DNA from: Devosia subaequoris | GTDB taxonomy: Bacteria; Pseudomonadota; Alphaproteobacteria; Rhizobiales; Devosiaceae | Reading direction: 5' to 3' | DNA length: 64,000 nt | Assembly (NCBI RefSeq): GCF_014197055.1 | Contig: NZ_JACIEW010000007.1 | Location: 62,001-126,000, forward strand | In this document: positions 1 through 9,663 of the stretch, piece by piece | Layout: every line of letters begins with the position of its first letter | Position numbering within the stretch: position 1 is the first letter of the stretch | Made by a program: the position numbers and the translations under genes | Notes under the pieces: generated by a model | Told to the model about the DNA's origin: nothing | Database searches by the model: none | The model's input: only the letters and a program-made list of their open reading frames with translations

Positions 1-521
1 AGGGGCTGGACCTGCGTCGTACCGATGCGGAGGAGGCAGAGGTTGTCGTGGTGACCGATCTCGACACCGATGACGACACCCCCGAAATGTATCGCGAGCG
101 GGCCAAGCTTTGGCTCAATCGCAGACTGCCCATGATTTGCGCCAATCCCGATCGCGTGGTCGAACATGGCGACAAGATTATCTATTGCGGTGGCGCTTTG
201 GGTGACCTCTACTCAGCCATGGGCGGCATGGTGCACATGGCCGGCAAGCCCTATCCGCCGATCTACGAACAGGCCTTTGCTTTGGCTGAAAAGGCCGCCG
301 GCGGCACACTGGACAAGTCCCGCGTTCTTGCCATTGGCGACAGTGTGCGCACCGATGCGGCCGGCGCAGCCCAGTTCGACATCGACCTGCTGTTCGTTAC
401 TGGGTCCATCCATGCCGCTGAGCTCGACGCCTTCGGCAAGCCCGACCCGCAGGCCATTGCCGATCTGATCGCACCCAGTCGCGCCCGCGTCGCCGGCTAT
501 CTGCCGCGTCTGGCATGGTGA
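1..521 (+). CDS. HAD-superfamily class IIA hydrolase, C-terminal part (5' end off window)
   Basis: The reading frame is open from base 3, so the N-terminal half lies outside the window. The visible part carries the class IIA HAD C-terminal signature: an MICANPD segment, GKPYPPIYEQ with the motif III lysine, and VLAIGDSVRTDAAGA holding the motif IV acidic residues. It resembles the alphaproteobacterial TIGR01459 group of putative sugar or nucleotide phosphatases, often found beside ribF. The substrate is unknown. The stop overlaps the start of ribF by 7 bases, so the two are probably co-transcribed and translationally coupled. Family assignment is solid; the specific function is not. Confidence 0.85.
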   Translation, partial: GLDLRRTDAEEAEVVVVTDLDTDDDTPEMYRERAKLWLNRRLPMICANPDRVVEHGDKIIYCGGALGDLYSAMGGMVHMAGKPYPPIYEQAFALAEKAAGGTLDKSRVLAIGDSVRTDAAGAAQFDIDLLFVTGSIHAAELDAFGKPDPQAIADLIAPSRARVAGYLPRLAW

Positions 522-1504
522 GACCTGAAGTGACCGGCTTCACCCGCCTTTTCAGCCTCGCCGATATCCCCCGGGACCTGCGCGGCGCCTGCGTGGCGAT
601 TGGCAATTTCGATGGGCTGCATCGTGGCCATCAATCCATCGTGGCAGCCTTGCGGGCCCGCGCCGAAGCCGCCGGCGTCCCGGCCCTGATGCTGACCTTT
701 GAGCCGCACCCGCGCGATGTTTTCGCGCCGTCGCCCTTCATGTTCCGCCTGACCCAGGGGGACGCCAAGGCGCGTCTGGCCAAGGCAATGGGGCTTGATG
801 GCATCATCATCCTGCCTTTTGACAAGGCGTTTTCGCAGAACGAGGCGGAAGTGTTTGTCGAAACCATGCTGGTGGAACAACTCGGCGCCCACAGCGTGAT
901 TGTCGGCGCCGATTTCCATTTCGGCCGCCAGCGCCGTGGCACCCCTGCTTTTCTGCGGTCGTCCGGCGAGCGCTTGGGCTTTGATGTTGAAATATTGGAC
1001 CTGATGGATGAGAGCGATGAACCCATTTCGTCTTCTCGCATCCGCGCCGCCCTGTCCGAAGGCGCAGTGACCGCCGCCAACCGGCTTTTGGGCTATCACT
1101 GGTTTTTTGAAGGCTGCGTGGTCAAGGGCGACCAGCGGGGCAGGGAGCTCGGCTTCCCTACGGCCAACACCATGACCCCGACCGGGTTCCAGCTTGCTCA
1201 GGGGGTCTATGCCGTCCGGGCGCGCCTTGGCGACCGCCTGCTTGATGGCGTGGCGGCCTTTGGCAAACCCATGTTCGATAATCAGTTGCCGCCTTTCGAA
1301 ACGCACCTGTTCGATTTCGACGAGGATATTTACGGGCAGACCCTTGCCGTCGCCTTGGTCGGACATATTCGCGGGCAGGAGGTCTTTTCCGGTCTCGACG
1401 AGCTGATGGCGGCCATGGATCGCGATGCCACCGAGGCGCGCAGCCTGCTCGCCAATGCCACGCCGATCAGCGCGGTCGACGCAAGGCTTGGCTTCTTCGC
1501 CTAG
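515..1504 (+). CDS. ribF: Bifunctional riboflavin kinase / FAD synthetase RibF
   Basis: RibF phosphorylates riboflavin to FMN and adenylylates FMN to FAD in the cytoplasm. The 329-residue protein has the usual two-domain length. The N-terminal nucleotidyltransferase domain shows GNFDGLHRGH at residues 30-39 and ISSSRIR at 171-177. The C-terminal kinase domain shows GRELGFPTANT at 209-219. The start overlaps the stop of the upstream HAD hydrolase gene, which suggests coupling. The 3' end overlaps the convergent LuxR-type gene by 4 bases, so no separate terminator fits between them. Confidence 0.96.
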   Translation: MVRPEVTGFTRLFSLADIPRDLRGACVAIGNFDGLHRGHQSIVAALRARAEAAGVPALMLTFEPHPRDVFAPSPFMFRLTQGDAKARLAKAMGLDGIIILPFDKAFSQNEAEVFVETMLVEQLGAHSVIVGADFHFGRQRRGTPAFLRSSGERLGFDVEILDLMDESDEPISSSRIRAALSEGAVTAANRLLGYHWFFEGCVVKGDQRGRELGFPTANTMTPTGFQLAQGVYAVRARLGDRLLDGVAAFGKPMFDNQLPPFETHLFDFDEDIYGQTLAVALVGHIRGQEVFSGLDELMAAMDRDATEARSLLANATPISAVDARLGFFA

Positions 1505-2574
1505 CCATCATGCATCAACAGGCGCACCAGTTCGGTTTGCCGGCGTACCCCCGTCTTGTCGAATATGCTGGTCAGCTGGGAGCTTGCCGTCTTGTCCGAT
1601 ACACCGCGCATCTCGGCGGCCGCCTTGCGGCTGCCGGTTTCCACCACGGCCAGTGCCAGTTCGATTTCGGCCCGGGTCAGACCGAAGCGCTGGGTCAGAT
1701 CACGCATGCGCTGGCGCATCCGGTCCTTGGGGTCTGTAACCATTAATATCGCGCAGGGGCGCAGGGGCGCGGCGTAGTGCATCTCGGCAGAACACGGGGC
1801 GCACTGGACCATCAGATCCCCGTCTTGTCCGGCCACCTGTAATCGCCCACCACCCTTGCCAGTCTGCGCAAGGCAATGCGCGATCAGCCGCACCAGGGCC
1901 TCGTGGCTTGCCATGTCGGCGCAGCCGATCTGCCCATCACGGAGCAACAATCTCCCGTCAGTCAGCATGGCCTGGGCCCTCTCATTGCAATCCAGTACCC
2001 TTCCGGACCGGTCGAGCAACACGGCGCCCTGACCGGCCATGTCCAGCGTGTCGAGGGTCATGCGATTGGCCAATTGCAGTTGCTCGAGCCATTTCCACCG
2101 CTCCACCGCACGTTGCACGTCGGGGGCAATTGCGCGCAGCAACTCGATCTGGGTCCTGGTGATCTCACTGCTTGTATTGATCACGAGCGTTCCAAACCAT
2201 CCAGTGCTGCTGGCAAGGTTGAGTGCGAGCCCATGAATCAGCTTTTGCGGCACGCAGCACAGGTTGTAGAAATCGCTCCGCCGGAATTCGTCGATCTCGG
2301 GCAATGCATCGGTCAGCGTGATCGCCCCCACGCTCTGGCGGGCGACGGCATGCATGATGATGTTATTCTGATGGTAGATATCGCGATAACGGGTGATGAA
2401 GTCCGGTTCGGAGCGTGGTGCAAAGAACTCGTCGGTGCTGCCTGGCCGTCCCCCGCCCAGCACTGCTTCACTGGCGCCCAACAGGTCGGAGAGCTTCAGC
2501 AGGAAAGCTGGCCATGCCGCTTTCGACGCCGCCGTCGCCTGCAAATCCTCGCGTAGTCGCTCATGTGAGTCCAT
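1501..2574 (-). CDS. LuxR-family transcriptional regulator with N-terminal sensory region
   Basis: The protein has 357 residues. The last ~65 form a LuxR/GerE-type helix-turn-helix: FGLTRAEIELALAVVETGSRK, followed by GVSDKTASSQLTSIFDKTGVRRQTELVR. The first ~300 residues lack a receiver-domain aspartate pattern and an obvious autoinducer domain. They look like a GAF-like then PAS-like sensory region (GAVLLDRSGRVLDCNERA is PAS-like), so the ligand is unknown. The gene lies between ribF and ileS on the opposite strand. A short inverted repeat at 2619-2633, just upstream of its start, could be its own operator. Called as a regulator with confidence; target unknown. Confidence 0.8.
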   Translation of the reverse strand: MDSHERLREDLQATAASKAAWPAFLLKLSDLLGASEAVLGGGRPGSTDEFFAPRSEPDFITRYRDIYHQNNIIMHAVARQSVGAITLTDALPEIDEFRRSDFYNLCCVPQKLIHGLALNLASSTGWFGTLVINTSSEITRTQIELLRAIAPDVQRAVERWKWLEQLQLANRMTLDTLDMAGQGAVLLDRSGRVLDCNERAQAMLTDGRLLLRDGQIGCADMASHEALVRLIAHCLAQTGKGGGRLQVAGQDGDLMVQCAPCSAEMHYAAPLRPCAILMVTDPKDRMRQRMRDLTQRFGLTRAEIELALAVVETGSRKAAAEMRGVSDKTASSQLTSIFDKTGVRRQTELVRLLMHDG

Positions 2575-2888
2575 GCGCGCACCTGCTGATCGGGTTCCAC
2601 ACCGTAGAACGGTTTCGAACTATAGCACATAGTGGGACGCGTCAGTGCAATGCGGTCAGCTAACGGTTAAAGCTGCTGGAGGAAGGTTGAAGCGTTGTCC
2701 TTCGTCCCGCCGCTGACAACCGCTTCCCCCCATTGGCCAACCCAAATTTCTGTCCTTTCGGTGATATCACGCCACTGTTCTGGGATCGCGTTGTGCTGGC
2801 GTGAATCGGGTCGAGAAAAATCAGTCTTTGCCCCATGCGCCATGCCTTGCTAAAAGGCGCGCAATTCTTCCAAACCGATTGCCGATCC
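2575..2888. promoter_or_regulatory. Divergent intergenic region between the LuxR-type gene and ileS
   Basis: About 314 bases separate the two divergent starts. The stretch holds a 5-bp inverted repeat (ACTAT...ATAGT, 2619-2633) close to the regulator start and a GTGATATCAC palindrome about 120 bases upstream of ileS. No RNA gene or conserved leader was recognised. It presumably carries both promoters; exact -35/-10 elements could not be assigned with confidence. Confidence 0.4.
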
Positions 2889-5867
2889 ATGAACGACACC
2901 GCACCCAGCGCGACCGAAAAAGACTATTCGGCCACGCTCTTCCTGCCGGAAACCGAATTCCCGATGCGCGCTGGCCTGCCCAAGCGCGAGCCCGAATGGC
3001 TCAAGCGCTGGGAAGACATGGATATTTATGCCCTGCAGCGCGAGCAGGCTAAGGATCGTCCGCTTTTCACCCTGCATGACGGCCCCCCCTACGCCAATGG
3101 CAACATCCATATCGGCCACGCGCTGAACAAGACGCTCAAGGACATGATCTCCCGCTCCAAGCAGATGGCGGGGTTCAACTCGGCCTATGTGCCCGGTTGG
3201 GATTGCCACGGCCTGCCCATCGAATGGAAGATCGAGGAGCAGTACCGCGCCAAGGGCAAGGACAAGAACGACGTCCCGGTGGTCGAATTCCGCCAGGAAT
3301 GCCGCACCTTTGCCGAGCAATGGGTCGATGTTCAGCGCGAGGAATTCAAGCGCCTTGGCATCCTGGGGGAATGGGATAATCCCTATCTCACCATGAGCTT
3401 TGACGCCGAAGCCCAGATCGCCCGCGAGCTGATGAAGGTCTCGATGAGCGGCCAGCTCTATCGCGGCTCCAAGCCCGTCATGTGGTCCGTGGTCGAACGC
3501 ACCGCGCTGGCCGAAGCCGAAATCGAATATCAGGACCACGAGAGCGACACCATCTGGGTGAAGTTCCCAGTGGTTCCTCGGAACATCGTACGCGACGGTG
3601 CGGAGATGAAGGCCGATCCCCATCGCACTCCCGAGGCACTTTGGACCGCCTCCGTCGTCATCTGGACCACCACGCCTTGGACCATCCCTGCCAACCGCGC
3701 CATCAGCTTCTCGTCCCGCATCGAATACGGCCTTTACGAGGTCACCGAAGCGCCGGCCGAGAACTGGGCCAAGGTTGGCGACAAGCTGATCCTGGCCGAT
3801 AAGCTGGCTGCAGAAGTCTTCACCAAGGCCAAGGTCACCGGCTTCGAAAGGCGAGCTGCTGTAGCTGCCGACGAACTGGCATCCATCACGGCCACCCACC
3901 CTCTGCGCGGCCACGCCGATGGCTACGCATTCGACGTCCCCCTGCTCGACGGCGAACACGTCACCGACGACGCCGGTACCGGCTTCGTGCACACCGCGCC
4001 CGGTCACGGCCTGGACGACTTTGGCATCTGGATGGAATCCACCCGCCTGCTCAACGAACGCGGCATCGACCCGAAGATCCCCTACTGTGTCGACGATGGC
4101 GGCTTCTACACCAAGGACGCCCCGGGCTTCGAGGGCGCCCGCGTCATCGACGACAATGGCAAGAAGGGCGACGCCAACCAGCGCGTCATCACCGCGCTTG
4201 CCGAGCATGGCAACATCATCGCTCGCGGTCGCGTCAAGCACCAATACCCTCATTCCTGGCGTTCCAAGAAGCCGGTCATCTTCCGCAACACCCCGCAGTG
4301 GTTTGTCTATATGGACAAGGACATTGAAGGGGAGGCGGGTGATACCCTGCGCGCCCGCGCCCTCAACGCCATCGATGCAACAAAGTTCTACCCTGCCACC
4401 GGGCAGAATCGCCTGCGCGCCATGATCGCCGATCGTCCCGATTGGGTCCTGTCGCGCCAGCGCGCCTGGGGCGTGCCGATCACGGTTTTTGTGCACAGGC
4501 AGAGCGGCGAAATCCTCCGCGACGAAGCGGTCAATCACCGCATCGCCCAGTCCTTCGAGGAAGAGGGCGCCGACGCCTGGTACCAGCCCGGGGCCGCCGA
4601 ACGCTATCTCGGCGCCGACTACAAGGTCGAGGACTATGAGATGGTCCGCGATGTGCTCGATGTCTGGTTCGACTCGGGCTCGACCCACTCATTCGTGCTG
4701 CGCAACAAGCAGAAATGGCCGCATCTGAAATTCCCGGCCTCGATGTATCTCGAAGGCTCTGACCAGCATCGCGGCTGGTTCCACTCCTCCCTGCTCGAAA
4801 GCTGCGCCACCAATGGCCACGCCCCCTATGACAGCGTCCTCACCCATGGTTTCACCATGGATGGGGAAGGCCGCAAGATGAGCAAGTCGCTGGGCAATAC
4901 CGTTGCCCCGCAGGACATCATCAAGCAGTTCGGCGCCGATATCCTCCGGCTCTGGGTCGCATCGTCCGACTATTCGGAAGATCTGCGCTTGGGCAAGGAG
5001 ATCATCCAGACCACGGTCGACAGCTATCGCAAGCTCAGGAACTCCCTGCGCTGGCTGCTCGGCAATCTGGCCCATTTCAGGAAAGACGATGTCGTCGATC
5101 CCAAGGACATGCCCGAGCTTGAGCGGTTGATGCTGCACCGTCTGGCCCAGCTCGACACCGGCGTCCGCGCCGCCTTCATTGAGTATGATTATCGCAAGGT
5201 GGTGACGCTCCTCACCAACTTCATGAATATCGAGCTCTCGGCCTTCTACTTCGATGTTCGCAAGGACACGCTCTATTGCGATCCGATCTCGTCGATCAAG
5301 CGCCGCTCGGCGCTGACCGTGCTCGATCATCTGTTCAATGCGCTGACCGCCTGGCTCGCCCCCATTCTGGTCTTCACCATGGAAGAATGCTGGTTGGAAC
5401 GGCACCCAGAGGAGGGCTCCTCGGTCCATCTGCGCCAGTTCCCCGACATTCCGCAGACCTGGCTGGACAACGAGCTGGCGGCCAAATGGCAGCTCATCCG
5501 TGCCGTCCGCCGTGTCGTCACCGGCGCGCTCGAAATCGAGCGTCGCGAAAAGCGCATCGGCTCCTCGCTCGAGGCCGCGCCAAAGGTGTTCCTTGCCGAC
5601 GCCCGCTATGTGGTCGCGCTTGAAGGTCAGGATCTGGCCGAAATCGCCATTACATCGGCCATCGACGTCAAGCAGGACGAAGGTCCTGGTGAAGCCTTCC
5701 GCCTCGACGATGTGCCGGGCGTTTCTGTCATGCCGGCCTTGGCCGAGGGCAAGCGCTGCGCCCGCTCCTGGAAGGTCTTGCCCGAAGTCGGCTCCGACCT
5801 GGACTACCCCGACGTCTCGCCGCGCGACGCCCAGGCCCTGCGCGAACGCGCTGCTGCGGGCCTTTGA
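2889..5867 (+). CDS. ileS: Isoleucyl-tRNA synthetase IleS
   Basis: This class I synthetase charges tRNA-Ile. The HIGH motif is at residues 74-77 (GNIHIGH) and KMSKS at about 663-667 ([10 protein letters not shown]). The editing-domain stretch [11 protein letters not shown] is present. The C-terminal zinc-finger region is degenerate: a RCARSW remnant with one cysteine, instead of the four-cysteine finger of E. coli IleS. A longer frame runs back to 2835, but ATG 2889 gives the usual N-terminus leading to [20 protein letters not shown], so 2889 is preferred (992 residues). lspA starts 3 bases after the stop, the common ileS-lspA order. Confidence 0.96.
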   Translation: MNDTAPSATEKDYSATLFLPETEFPMRAGLPKREPEWLKRWEDMDIYALQREQAKDRPLFTLHDGPPYANGNIHIGHALNKTLKDMISRSKQMAGFNSAYVPGWDCHGLPIEWKIEEQYRAKGKDKNDVPVVEFRQECRTFAEQWVDVQREEFKRLGILGEWDNPYLTMSFDAEAQIARELMKVSMSGQLYRGSKPVMWSVVERTALAEAEIEYQDHESDTIWVKFPVVPRNIVRDGAEMKADPHRTPEALWTASVVIWTTTPWTIPANRAISFSSRIEYGLYEVTEAPAENWAKVGDKLILADKLAAEVFTKAKVTGFERRAAVAADELASITATHPLRGHADGYAFDVPLLDGEHVTDDAGTGFVHTAPGHGLDDFGIWMESTRLLNERGIDPKIPYCVDDGGFYTKDAPGFEGARVIDDNGKKGDANQRVITALAEHGNIIARGRVKHQYPHSWRSKKPVIFRNTPQWFVYMDKDIEGEAGDTLRARALNAIDATKFYPATGQNRLRAMIADRPDWVLSRQRAWGVPITVFVHRQSGEILRDEAVNHRIAQSFEEEGADAWYQPGAAERYLGADYKVEDYEMVRDVLDVWFDSGSTHSFVLRNKQKWPHLKFPASMYLEGSDQHRGWFHSSLLESCATNGHAPYDSVLTHGFTMDGEGRKMSKSLGNTVAPQDIIKQFGADILRLWVASSDYSEDLRLGKEIIQTTVDSYRKLRNSLRWLLGNLAHFRKDDVVDPKDMPELERLMLHRLAQLDTGVRAAFIEYDYRKVVTLLTNFMNIELSAFYFDVRKDTLYCDPISSIKRRSALTVLDHLFNALTAWLAPILVFTMEECWLERHPEEGSSVHLRQFPDIPQTWLDNELAAKWQLIRAVRRVVTGALEIERREKRIGSSLEAAPKVFLADARYVVALEGQDLAEIAITSAIDVKQDEGPGEAFRLDDVPGVSVMPALAEGKRCARSWKVLPEVGSDLDYPDVSPRDAQALRERAAAGL

Positions 5868-5870
5868 GCA

Positions 5871-6437
5871 TTGGCCCGCTTGCGCCGCTTTGACACTTCC
5901 GTGATCGCCTCCCTCATGGTGGCGATCATCGCCTTTGGGCTGGATCGCGCGCAAAAGGCGTATCATATCGCTGCGGAATGCTACGCCATCGGCCAGGCCG
6001 CCTGCGTCAATGTCCCCTATTTCTTCGAGCCGATCACGCTGAACGGCTGGCGCGGCGGTGAAATGCTCAGCGTCACCCCGTTCTTCGACTATGTGCTGGT
6101 CTGGAACACTGGAATTTCCTATGGCTTGCTTGACGGCCTGCCGGCCTGGGCCTTGGGTGCGATCATGCTCGTCGCTATTGTGGCGCTCTCGGTCTGGTGG
6201 TGGCGCAGCACCGAATTTTTGGTGCGGCTCGGCCTGGCGCTTTGCGTGGGCGGGGCCCTCTCCAACGCGCTCGATCGTCTCATCTATGGAGCGGTGGCCG
6301 ACTTCTTCCATTTTCACTGGGGAAGTTGGTCATTCTACATCTTCAATGTAGCAGATGTGGCCATCACGCTGGGCGTCATACTGCTCTTTGTTGATCTGCT
6401 GGGCCTGTCCCGCCGCCGCATAGCTAAATCGAGCTGA
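5871..6437 (+). CDS. lspA: Lipoprotein signal peptidase LspA
   Basis: LspA is the inner-membrane aspartyl protease that removes signal peptides from diacylglyceryl-modified prolipoproteins. The 188-residue protein has four hydrophobic segments. The two catalytic aspartates lie in GGALSNALDR and in FNVADVAITLG. The start is TTG, 3 bases after ileS; no in-frame ATG precedes the first membrane segment. Neighbours are ileS upstream and a lipoprotein gene downstream, which is a fitting substrate. Confidence 0.95.
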   Translation: MARLRRFDTSVIASLMVAIIAFGLDRAQKAYHIAAECYAIGQAACVNVPYFFEPITLNGWRGGEMLSVTPFFDYVLVWNTGISYGLLDGLPAWALGAIMLVAIVALSVWWWRSTEFLVRLGLALCVGGALSNALDRLIYGAVADFFHFHWGSWSFYIFNVADVAITLGVILLFVDLLGLSRRRIAKSS

Positions 6438-6523
6438 GCGGCAAATCATCACCGTGCTGCCAGAATCTGGTCTTAGTGCTGAGAATGCGCTATAGAGGCC
6501 GCCGATATCGTAAGGGAATTTGC

Positions 6524-7216
6524 ATGCGGATCGCATTGACGGGGCAGGGTGCTGCCATTTCTGTCGCCACACGCACAGGTCTTGCTGCTCTCGGGCTGCT
6601 GGCCAGCCTGGCGCTTGCGGCCTGTACGACGGTGGAAGGCACCAATGCCCTGACCGATTTTGGCACCTTCGAGCGCGAAGTGATGAACACGACCGCGCGT
6701 GGCGTCGGCCTGATCCCGGGCGACGCGCCAAAGGAAGACCTGACCGCTGCGCGTGCACCACTTGTGTTGCCCAAATCCGATGCCAATTTGCCATCGCCCA
6801 GAACTCAGGTTGCCGCGGCGCAATTGCCTGCCAATAGCGACACGGTACAAATCGATACCACCAATCTCAGCGAGGCCGATCTGCGCCTGCTGCGTGATGC
6901 CCGCGTTGTCGACATGCGCACCCTTGGTGGCCGCCCGTTGACCGAAGCCGAGGCCCGTCAGCTTACCGCCCGCATGCAGGGCGCGAACATGGCCGTCTCG
7001 GCCAATAATGAGCGTCCGCTTTACCTCCCGCCGGCGGACTACTTCACCCGCGTCGGCGACGCCCAACTGGTCTGCCGCGCTGCCTCGGGTGAGTTGGTCT
7101 CCTTGCGGGATGACCGCTGCCCGGAAGACGTGCGCAAGGCTCTGCAATCTGGCGGCCCAAGGTCCACAGGTCTCGCCTCGCAAGAAGCCAAGTTCACCGA
7201 TAGGGACAAGCTCTAG
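6524..7216 (+). CDS. Putative lipoprotein of unknown function
   Basis: The 230-residue product begins with a basic, then hydrophobic stretch ending in the lipobox LAAC, with the acylated cysteine at residue 34 when ATG 6524 is used. An AAGGGA ribosome-binding site six bases upstream supports that start over ATG 6476. Past the signal the protein is rich in Ala, Thr and Pro and has a YLPPADYF motif near the C-terminus. Its place after lspA recalls the small DUF3035-type lipoproteins found there in other alphaproteobacteria, but I could not confirm that family. It is probably anchored in the outer membrane. Function unknown. Confidence 0.7.
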   Translation: MRIALTGQGAAISVATRTGLAALGLLASLALAACTTVEGTNALTDFGTFEREVMNTTARGVGLIPGDAPKEDLTAARAPLVLPKSDANLPSPRTQVAAAQLPANSDTVQIDTTNLSEADLRLLRDARVVDMRTLGGRPLTEAEARQLTARMQGANMAVSANNERPLYLPPADYFTRVGDAQLVCRAASGELVSLRDDRCPEDVRKALQSGGPRSTGLASQEAKFTDRDKL

Positions 7217-7322
7217 CAGGCTCTCTTTCGCATATTTTTAGGGGTCGGACTGATCCGGCCGCTCTGCCTATTTACCGCGCCGCCCGCCACAGCGATCCTG
7301 CTCGTGGCATCATGGGTCCCGC

Positions 7323-9059
7323 ATGTCAGAAAGTGCTCCAATGAGCGACACCCCAAAACAACCCGAATCCGCTGATCGTCTGGCAAAAGTCATTGCCCGG
7401 GCCGGCCTCTGCTCCCGCCGCGATGCCGAGGGCTGGATTGCCGACGGCCGCGTGGCCGTCAACGGCAAGACCGTGCTCACCCCGGCCTTTAACGTCACCA
7501 GCCGCGACAAGATCGAGGTCGATGGCCTGCCGCTCGCCGCGCGCCAGGGTACCCGCGTCTGGCTCTACAATAAGCCGGCTGGTCTGGTGGTGACTGAAAA
7601 GGACCCCGAAGGCCGCCCTACGATCTTCGAGGAACTCGACCGCATGGGATTGCCGCGCGTGCTCACGGTGGGGCGTCTCGACATCAATACTGAGGGCTTG
7701 CTGCTGCTTACAAATGACGGCGGCCTCAAGCGCGTGCTGGAATTGCCTTCCACCGGCTGGCTGCGCCGCTATCGCGTGCGCGCCTTCGGTTCGGTCACCC
7801 AGACCCAGCTCGACAGCCTCAAGCACGGCATTACAGTTGATGGCGTGCAATACGGCCCGATCACCGCCACGCTGGAGCGCGAACAGGGCTCCAACGTCTG
7901 GATGGTGCTGGGCCTGCGAGAGGGCAAGAACCGCGAAGTCAAGAACGTGCTGGGTTCGCTGGGCCTCGAAGTGAACCGGTTGATCCGGATTTCCTACGGC
8001 CCGTTCCAGCTTGGCGATCTGGCCGAAGGCGGTGTCGAAATGGTCAAGGCGCGCATGTTGCGCGATCAGCTCGGCAAGAAGCTGGCCGAGTCGGCCGGTG
8101 TCGATTTCGAAAGCGAAATGCCTGATACCGCCCCGGTCCGCGATGAACGCCCGGTTCGTTCCCCGCGTGACAGGCAGCCGCTGCGTCCACGCCCCCCTAT
8201 GGGCCGGGACGGCGCGCGGGATCGCGATGAGGGCCGCCCGATGCGGCCGCGCCGCATCCATTTCGAGGATGATGGGCGCGCCCCTGAGGCCTTTGAGCCC
8301 AAGGGCGATGGTCGCTCCCGTCGGGATCGCGATGAACAGCCCGCTCGCAGCTTCGGCAAATCCGCCGGCCGTCCCGAGCGGTCCGATCGCCCCGAAGGCC
8401 GCAAATCCTTTGGCGACCGGCCCCCCCGCCGCGATGGCGACAAGCCGGCGCGCGGAGGCTTTACGGACCGCCCCAAACGCGACTTTGGTGACCGGCCCGC
8501 ACGTGGTCCGCGAACAGACCGTGGCTTTGAGGATCGGCCCAAGCGCAGCTTTGGCGACAAGCCGGCACGGGGCGGTTTCTCCGACCGTCCCAAGAAGGAC
8601 TTTGGCGACCGCCCGAAACGCGATTTCGGTGACAAGCCTGCCCGTCCGCAGGGCGAGCGTCCTGCCCGTGGCCCGCGTCCCGAACGGAGTTTCGATGATC
8701 GCCCCAAGCGCGACCATGGCGATCGCCCGCAGCGGCCGTATGGCGACAAACCCGCGCGAGGTCCCCGCCCTGACCGACCCCAAGGCGATCGGCCGGCCCG
8801 CGGCGACCGACCCTATGGTGATCGTCCGCAGCGCGCCGACGCCCGCCCGGGCAGTAAATCCTTCGGAGACCGCAAGCCCTTCGCCGGCAAGCCCGGTCGT
8901 GCGGCCAAGCCCTATGCCGGCAAGCCTGGCGGCGCGCGTCCTGCGGGCGGCCGTCCCGGTGCCAAGCCCTATGCGGGCAAGTCCGGTGGTCCGCGGCCTA
9001 CTGGCGGACGTCCCACAGGCGGGCGGCCCTCCAGTGGCCCGCGCAAGCCGAGGGGCTGA
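7323..9059 (+). CDS. RluB/RsuA-family rRNA pseudouridine synthase with long repetitive tail
   Basis: Residues ~18-75 form an S4 RNA-binding domain. The catalytic domain follows, with GRLDINTEGLLLLTND at 117-131; Asp120 should be the nucleophile. This core of about 260 residues matches enzymes that make pseudouridine in 23S or 16S rRNA, and the RluB subgroup is most likely. Residues ~265-578 are an Arg/Asp/Gly/Pro/Lys-rich tail built from degenerate FGDRPKR, FGDKPAR and, near the end, KPYAGKPGG repeats. Such tails resemble RGG-like disordered RNA-binding extensions. rsmD follows after 6 bases, so the two rRNA modification genes are probably one operon. Confidence 0.9.
   Translation: MSESAPMSDTPKQPESADRLAKVIARAGLCSRRDAEGWIADGRVAVNGKTVLTPAFNVTSRDKIEVDGLPLAARQGTRVWLYNKPAGLVVTEKDPEGRPTIFEELDRMGLPRVLTVGRLDINTEGLLLLTNDGGLKRVLELPSTGWLRRYRVRAFGSVTQTQLDSLKHGITVDGVQYGPITATLEREQGSNVWMVLGLREGKNREVKNVLGSLGLEVNRLIRISYGPFQLGDLAEGGVEMVKARMLRDQLGKKLAESAGVDFESEMPDTAPVRDERPVRSPRDRQPLRPRPPMGRDGARDRDEGRPMRPRRIHFEDDGRAPEAFEPKGDGRSRRDRDEQPARSFGKSAGRPERSDRPEGRKSFGDRPPRRDGDKPARGGFTDRPKRDFGDRPARGPRTDRGFEDRPKRSFGDKPARGGFSDRPKKDFGDRPKRDFGDKPARPQGERPARGPRPERSFDDRPKRDHGDRPQRPYGDKPARGPRPDRPQGDRPARGDRPYGDRPQRADARPGSKSFGDRKPFAGKPGRAAKPYAGKPGGARPAGGRPGAKPYAGKSGGPRPTGGRPTGGRPSSGPRKPRG
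8380..9055 (+). repeat. Degenerate in-frame repeats coding the RluB-like C-terminal tail
   Basis: The 3' end of the pseudouridine synthase gene is a run of imperfect repeats of about 24-36 bases, coding variants of FGDRPKR/FGDKPAR, then repeats coding KPYAGKPGG or similar. Units vary at synonymous and non-synonymous sites and keep frame, so this is a coding low-complexity tract, not a CRISPR. Number of units is likely to vary between strains (inference). Confidence 0.7.
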
Positions 9060-9065
9060 TCGCGC

Positions 9066-9620
9066 ATGCGCATCGTCGCCGGCAAATTTCGCGGCAAGCA
9101 ATTGTCATCCCCCACGGATGACAGCATCCGCCCCACGTCGGACCGGGCGCGCGAGTCGATGTTCAACATTCTCGGTTCGCGGCTTGGGCCGGTGCTTGAA
9201 GGCAAGCGCGTGCTTGACCTGTTTGCCGGCACGGGGGCACTAGGTCTTGAAGCGCTTTCTCGTGGTGCGGCCCATGTCACCTTCGTCGATACTGGGGCAG
9301 AGGCGCGCGGCCTCATTCGCGATCACATCCAGGCCTTTGGCGCCGCCGGCATCACGAAGCTGCTGCGCCGCGATGCCACCGCGCTCGGCACGCCCGGTAC
9401 CTTTGGTCAGTTCGACCTGATCTTTCTCGATCCACCCTATGGGCAGGGACTGGGCGAAAAGGCCCTTGCTGAACTCGCCGCCAATGGCTGGATCGCGCCC
9501 GGCGCCACTATCGTCTGGGAAGAAGCGGCCAATGTCGGGGTCACCATTCCCGTTGGCTTCGAGCTCGACGACACCCGTGAATATGGCGCGGCAGCCGTGC
9601 GGTTTCTGACTTTCGGCTAA
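9066..9620 (+). CDS. rsmD: 16S rRNA (guanine966-N2)-methyltransferase RsmD
   Basis: RsmD methylates G966 of 16S rRNA using S-adenosylmethionine. The 184-residue protein shows the SAM-binding DLFAGTGALGLEALSRGA at residues 51-68 and the N-methyltransferase DPPY at 122-125 (LIFLDPPYGQGLG). The N-terminus MRIVAGKFRGKQL is typical of the family. It lies six bases after the pseudouridine synthase gene in the same direction. It is convergent with zur, with about 40 bases between stops and no clear terminator. Confidence 0.95.
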   Translation: MRIVAGKFRGKQLSSPTDDSIRPTSDRARESMFNILGSRLGPVLEGKRVLDLFAGTGALGLEALSRGAAHVTFVDTGAEARGLIRDHIQAFGAAGITKLLRRDATALGTPGTFGQFDLIFLDPPYGQGLGEKALAELAANGWIAPGATIVWEEAANVGVTIPVGFELDDTREYGAAAVRFLTFG

Positions 9621-9663
9621 CGGCAGCAATGCAGCCTTGAAGAGAAATGCGGCAGCCCGTGCG

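Noticed and set aside
2835..2888. Upstream ATG for ileS adding 18 residues
   Set aside because: The extra residues are not typical of IleS; ATG 2889 gives the usual N-terminus.
2850..4688. 612-codon open frame antisense to ileS
   Set aside because: It mirrors the codon periodicity of ileS, has no family motifs and no ribosome-binding site; long antisense frames are expected in GC-rich genes.
8380..9055. CRISPR-like repetition
   Set aside because: Repeats are imperfect, contiguous and in frame with the pseudouridine synthase; there are no unique spacers of constant length.
7326..9101. 591-codon open frame antisense to the RluB-like gene
   Set aside because: It follows from the repetitive GC-rich coding tail on the other strand and shows no independent features.
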